A DNA stretch of 64,000 nt. Origin: Aaosphaeria pasadenensis. Its lineage: Eukaryota > Ascomycota > Dothideomycetes > Pleosporales. The notes under the pieces are model-generated. The model was not told the DNA's origin, ran no database searches, and was given only the letters and a program-made list of their open reading frames with translations. Location of the stretch: the NCBI GenBank assembly GCA_022813625.1, contig JAKLMB010000003.1, forward strand, positions 248,001-312,000, written 5' to 3'. A program made the position numbers and the translations under genes. This document shows, piece after piece, positions 58,901 to 64,000 of this stretch. The number at the start of each line of letters is the position of its first letter. Positions within the stretch are counted from its first letter, which is position 1.

Positions 58901-61900
58901 TTCAATGTTGAAGTAGTCGTGTCCGTGTCCGATCAAGCCAGGCAAGGAAGGTCAGATCATGTCATTAAGAGCAAGCATATGAGGGAACACCTCACTGCTT
59001 GACTCGCATGGAAAGAGAGAGCGAAAGCGAAGGATAGACGAGATGGGCCCATGATGCCCGCCCAACGCAAGGTCTAGATGTGTATGTGCGTGTACGGGAG
59101 CAAGTCACACCGATGAGATTTGAACGGCCCGCAACCGATCGCATACTCACCTTGCTTTGTTCGTTCCGTGCCGTGTCGGGTGATGGGGTGGCATGTGCGA
59201 ACCTTGAAGCCCAAGAGAGGAGGGAAGACATCGACCGAGCAGCGAATCGGTAGGAGTGATGTCTTGGGCACTGACGGGGGTTCGAACGATATTTTACCAC
59301 TTCATGTGTGTGTGTCTGCGATATGTACTGTAAGCTCAGTTCCTTGTTCCCGTCCCGTCGCCACGCCCATCTGCTGATGCGCTTGACAACGGTGGGATAA
59401 GCGCGGGTGCCGAGGTGGGATGCGTGCTGGACGGGCCTTTTTTGATATGGATGACTTCTGACACCTTCCAGCGCCTTAAGATTCACTCAAACGTACGTTG
59501 ACTGTGCGACAGGGTTCGAGCAAAGCTGGCTGCAACAATCAAGCGAACGAGGTTCGTCTGACAGCTGCACCGTATGCAATGCAGGCAAGGCCAGATTAAT
59601 AGCAGGATTACGACGAACAACGGTACTTTCTTTTTGGAGCCGGGACACGCGATGGCAGAATAGTTACATCTGCCTGCAGATCTCTTTGTAGCTGCATAGG
59701 AATAAGATCAGGATGTCGTTGAGTGGATCTGAAAAAGGCCAGAACACTGCTTGCAACAAGGGGAGAACGAGCGAGCAACGTCACGCTGCAGGCTGTAAGG
59801 AGTCTTTTAGTTCTCTGGATAGGTTGCGCAGTTAGGGTCCGGCTGGGCGTGGTGTATACACACACCAGTACGTATATACGGTACAGTTCATGCATGCTCG
59901 TAGACGGTGCAGTCTCATCAATGGGGTATCTGCCACGATATGGACCATTAAAAGAAAAAAGCACAAAGTAAGTTGGGTTGCGATGTAGTCGTCCACTAGG
60001 CGCAGTTGTCTTCGTCGATTGCGCAGCGCAATAAGGATGTCGGCATTGGGACAGACATACCCATCTTGCCGCATTCAACTGCGGTTTTCTTTCTCTTCCA
60101 CAAACAAAACATATGTTCAAAGATCTCCAAGGCGAGCTTTCAGAATGTCTGATTCGAGTCAAGATCAGCGCAGGGCGTTCCAAGCGGATATTCCAAGGTC
60201 GGCATTGCTTTAGCACGCTTTGTTGAGCCTCGGGTTGATGTCAAGAAGTGAGTAAAACATCCGTGAGCACCGTGCATAGTGTATGCAAACAAACAGGGCA
60301 AGTTGCCGCCCAACGGATGATATCATAATCGATCGATGCTGCATGCTGCTGCAATCCGGATGAGCATATTTTCTTGGAGAATAATCCATTGAGGAAGACG
60401 AAAATTTTCCAATCCGCTTCAATATACTTCCGTCCATTCACGGTTGGCTGTGATTCTTGCTCTTTTACTCTACGTTCACCGTTCAATGCATGCCAAGCGA
60501 TGTACCAGGGAATTGGGATCCAGAGGATGCAAACTACGCAGGGGTGCCTGGCATGGATGTGTAGGCGGATGGGGGGTAATCTGGCTGCAATTTCGGCAAA
60601 GACTGTCGTGGATGTAGAGATCGTCAGGTCATGCAGAAATAGAAACATGCTCTGAAAGCTGACGACTAAAGAATCAGTGTAATGTGAATGGTGAGAGAAG
60701 AGTCGAAAACATAGTGTGATAATTGGTAGGATAGACCAGTTGGCAACTTCATGTTGGTAGTGCGCGGAAAGTGTAATACACGAATTGATGATGTTGGATC
60801 GGTGATTTGGCAGCCACAAGTCTGACAGGCGGCTGCATCCGCTCTCCCGTCTGACGCTGCTTCCAAAGCTTCACATGGGCTTTCTATTTTGTTCTCACTT
60901 GCTCCATATTCGTTTCGTAATTCAAATACCCCCAAAGTGACAATACAGTACTCCGTACAATGTAGAAATGGCGACAGCATGATTTGGGCATGAGTGATTG
61001 TATGTTGTAGGTGGAATTGAACCTCCAGGATTGGTACTTTTTCATCCTGACAGAAGAGAGGGCCTTGTGTGTACTTTAAGCTGTATGTCTGGGCCTATGT
61101 GATTCTGCTGAGCAGAGTGAGATTATGGAATCAATAGTTCTTGTACCATACATACCATCAAATCAGTATGCAACGATGGCACATGTTCTGTCAATGGGAC
61201 GTGAGACATGATGATCATCCTTCACTTTATGGCCATACTTCCTTTGGCTGAAGTATCATAGAGACAAACAGGTGCTCCCAGTGTAGAAAGAGTCACCCCT
61301 CGTTGTTATCGCCAAGGCAGTGCAGATGATATTTGTGCACTGAGGGACTAGAAGTACACCGAGCTGAGGAAAAGTATGACGAAGTCATTACTTGGTCAAT
61401 CTGGGACACCTGAAGTATAGTTCATGCACAATGGAATGCACAGATGACATGGCTGAGATTGTAACTGTCACTCTTCGAAAATAGATGGAAGCACGAAATG
61501 GAGTATATTGATCTGGCGTAGCATGTCGAGACACATCTGCATGCTGCCATCAATACGCCGAAGGTCCACTGGAAAGCCGCACACAGTATTGTTTAGCAAG
61601 CACCTTCTAGTAGAGTTAGATTGACTGTTTGACCTCATATTGATATAAACCGGCCACCAACATCAATACAAAGGCGACCCACATGCAGCGACTGTTCAGT
61701 GAGAAAGATTGTACGCATAACTCGGAAGAACCCAGAGAAGGTTTGGTACCGGATCATCATTGGCTTGTACCCCCTCATATTCTAAGCTGTGGAGTTTTTG
61801 GAGTAGGAATTTTGCGGGGGAAATTTTCCGTTGAATGAGATAGAATAGAGACTATTGGTATTACGATACCGGCATCACCACCTCTTATGATGATTGGGTT

Positions 61901-64000
61901 GTTATCATGTTCTAGAATCGATGAACATTCGGAACGTAGAGCGAGCGGAGCTGCCTCTGAACTTGGCGTTCAAAAAGGTGAGTTCTTATGCCCTTCTAGT
62001 TTGTGGAGTCAAATAGCTCGTGAAGAATGTGAATGAAAGTGCGGTAGAGCGGTGTTTGTATGTTGCTAGAGCTAGTGCATGACCGGCAATCGAGTGGAAT
62101 AATTACTCAAAGATACGATACTGGCGAAATAGAGACGTTGTGGGACATGACATTGTGACCATCTCCCGGAGTATTAAGTTCTGATTGACAGAATCAGTGT
62201 AGCCATTAGGAGGTACCTCGTATCGAATGAATTTGCGATCAGCAAGACGATAAAGTTGGTACTAGAAGAGATACAGATTCTATGGCAGAACTAACCCGAT
62301 GGCTTTTTAAATGAGCGAATGGATGTTCTTTATCATGAGAGCAACATGCAGGTGCTGAAAGAGAAGGCTGTTTCAGATCAGATATGCACGTTCAGTTTTT
62401 CGTTGTTGAGGACAAAAAAAAGAAAGCCATCTGAGATAATGTTGTTTACTCGCGAATGATTATCATTGGAAGATGATGGATGTTGTTCCGAGTACGAAAA
62501 TGCCGCGTATGACAGTTTGCATATGACGGTCTAGTGAGTTGGAGATGACGTTGGTGGAGGAGCACTAATCGATTGGTGCGAATGAGATAAGAAAGTGCTC
62601 GTCACGTGATCATGCCATAATCGATTGCGTGACATGGATGTACCTGGTTAGTTGTCTCGCATCATCATTCTTCCTTCCCTCCCTCCTTCCACTGATTCTT
62701 CTCTCTCCCAGTGATTCTCATCATCATTTATTATTATTACCTATGCAGTAATACTCAATCTTACGTTGGAGCACGGTTGGGGGTTCCTTTCTCACTACAG
62801 ATATGACGACAACCATACAAGTTCAAAGAGCACCGTCAGGCGTACTTGTCGGGGTTCTTGCAGCAACTAATGGGTACAGCATCGGTCACATCAGTCATCC
62901 ATCCATTCCGCACGCAAAGTCGTTGAACGGCAAAGGACGCGCGTTGACAAGATGGCCAATGATGTCTTATTCTTTTCGTTTTCATTTTCCTTTCACCAAG
63001 AATGATGCTATGTCTTTCTGAAGGTCCATCCTCTGTTATCTCACTGACCCGCTTAAGCAGCATACATACGCAGAACAAGCAATAGCACAAACATGAGGCA
63101 GGTACAGTGACTTATTCAAGATGGACACCCACGATGTTTCTTCACAGCGGGGATTGGCAACTTGGCGCGGGGAGATTACTTGTGGGCTGTTCATCCACTG
63201 GCTTCAGCGCCGGCCTTCAGCCATCGCCAGCACTAGGCGTCCGCCTTTGTATGTAGCCAACAATGATGGCCGGCACCCTTCGACAGATCGTGTTGTCCAT
63301 CGACTCGCTGGACAAGAAAGTGAAGGAATGGCGCCGCGATGATGCGAAGTGTGGACTTCTCCACTTGTACGGGCATGTCTTATCGATACCATTACACATC
63401 ATCGCTCCAGGGTCTGGTCCAACCAGTCTGCTCTCTCGTTATTCAGACGAACCAGATCGTAACGGACCTTTGCCAACGGTTGTTTGTCGCGTCACTTGGT
63501 TATTATCTTCCCATCCTTTGCAGACGACAGGCATTTGCGTTGTTGCAAATGCAGTAGAGCCATGAAGAAATTTTCTTCCACTCATCTGTCGCCACGATCC
63601 CATTGTGAAAATGCGCCAACATGTGTGTGCTGCCACCAGCCGCGACCACTGTGCCAGTCGCACTGGATCATTTTGTCTCATAGCGCACAGCGCAAGCAGC
63701 TGTTGTTTGAAGGCTCAAATGAAGTCTTGGAAATTGGACAGAGACAGAGGGCGGAGCATGCACAGATACAACTGCCCCTTTCCAAGCAAAGTTCCAAGTG
63801 ACCCAGAGGCTCTTTACGTCCATGCAATTTCGATTTCGCCAAGTGCCCACCAATCTCCAAGGCTGGCGAGTCGCGACAGCTCTGGGGATGTGCACAAACA
63901 GAAGTCTGGACTGAGTGCTGTACACAGTACTGTGTAGGTTGGCGGTATCCTGTGGGAGACCACAAGATTTTTTACACAATTTGCGTTTGCCAGACCTGAC
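55981..64000. other. 8-kb region without a supported gene
   Basis: It starts with the FKBP12 3' UTR. Open frames up to about 200 codons (59608-60216 and 60241-60819, both -) lack domains and have Cys/His/Ser-rich composition. From about 61000 to 62790 there is hardly any open frame on either strand. One TACTCCGTA element lies at 60949-60957. A short ATG frame at 62803-63021 follows a pyrimidine-rich stretch and could be the first exon of an unseen gene, but I cannot support it. Confidence 0.5.

Noticed and set aside
59608..60819. Two - strand frames of 202 and 192 codons
   Set aside because: No domain, Cys/His/Ser-rich random-looking composition, and no supportive splice structure.
62803..63021. 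Possible first exon starting MTTTIQVQRAPSG after a pyrimidine-rich stretch
   Set aside because: The leader-like context is suggestive, but I found no continuing exon or family match within the window.

Overview
The window is nuclear DNA from a filamentous ascomycete fungus (Pezizomycotina; a dothideomycete-like genome is a low-confidence guess). The evidence is the many short spliceosomal introns (about 49-160 nt, GT-AG with two GC-AG cases), long pyrimidine-rich leaders, a Zn2Cys6 transcription factor, and a set of conserved fungal housekeeping proteins. No bacterial operon structure, CRISPR array, rRNA or convincing tRNA was seen. All exon joins were worked out by hand from splice motifs plus reading-frame and family continuity. 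They have not been checked against RNA or databases.

Layout, left to right: the 3' part of a methylenetetrahydrofolate reductase (+, cut by the window edge); an iron-type alcohol dehydrogenase/maleylacetate-reductase-like protein (+); a 1244-residue low-complexity protein with a presumed mitochondrial presequence and C-terminal membrane segment (+); a 348-residue fungal membrane-type orphan (-); the polarity scaffold BEM1 (-); a THP3/SAC3-GANP family protein (-), divergent from ESCRT-II subunit VPS36 (+); a T5orf172 (GIY-YIG-like) protein (+); RNA polymerase I factor RRN11 (-), divergent from a RING-H2 ubiquitin ligase with a myristoylation-type N-terminus (+); a Zn2Cys6 regulator (+); the BAR protein GVP36 (+); a gamma-glutamylcyclotransferase-like protein (-), divergent from histidinol-phosphatase HIS2 (+); and FKBP12 (+).

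The genes are unrelated housekeeping functions (folate/methionine, histidine, endosomal sorting, polarity, rRNA transcription, protein folding). They do not form a biosynthetic cluster. Four intergenic blocks are unusually large: 15.3-20.6 kb, 31.2-40.7 kb, 49.6-54.5 kb and 56.0-64.0 kb. They hold only short, composition-driven open frames.

The most distinctive signal outside the genes is a dispersed 9-mer, TACTCCGTA/TACGGAGTA. I count 16 exact copies, all intergenic, where about 0.5 would be expected by chance. Seven of them lie within 3.5 kb at 35.58-39.08 kb. Other points of note are two GC-AG introns, a 6-nt first coding exon in BEM1, a 543-nt intron in FKBP12, and loss of the canonical Asp metal ligand in the iron-type dehydrogenase. 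I found no clear previously undescribed multi-gene system.
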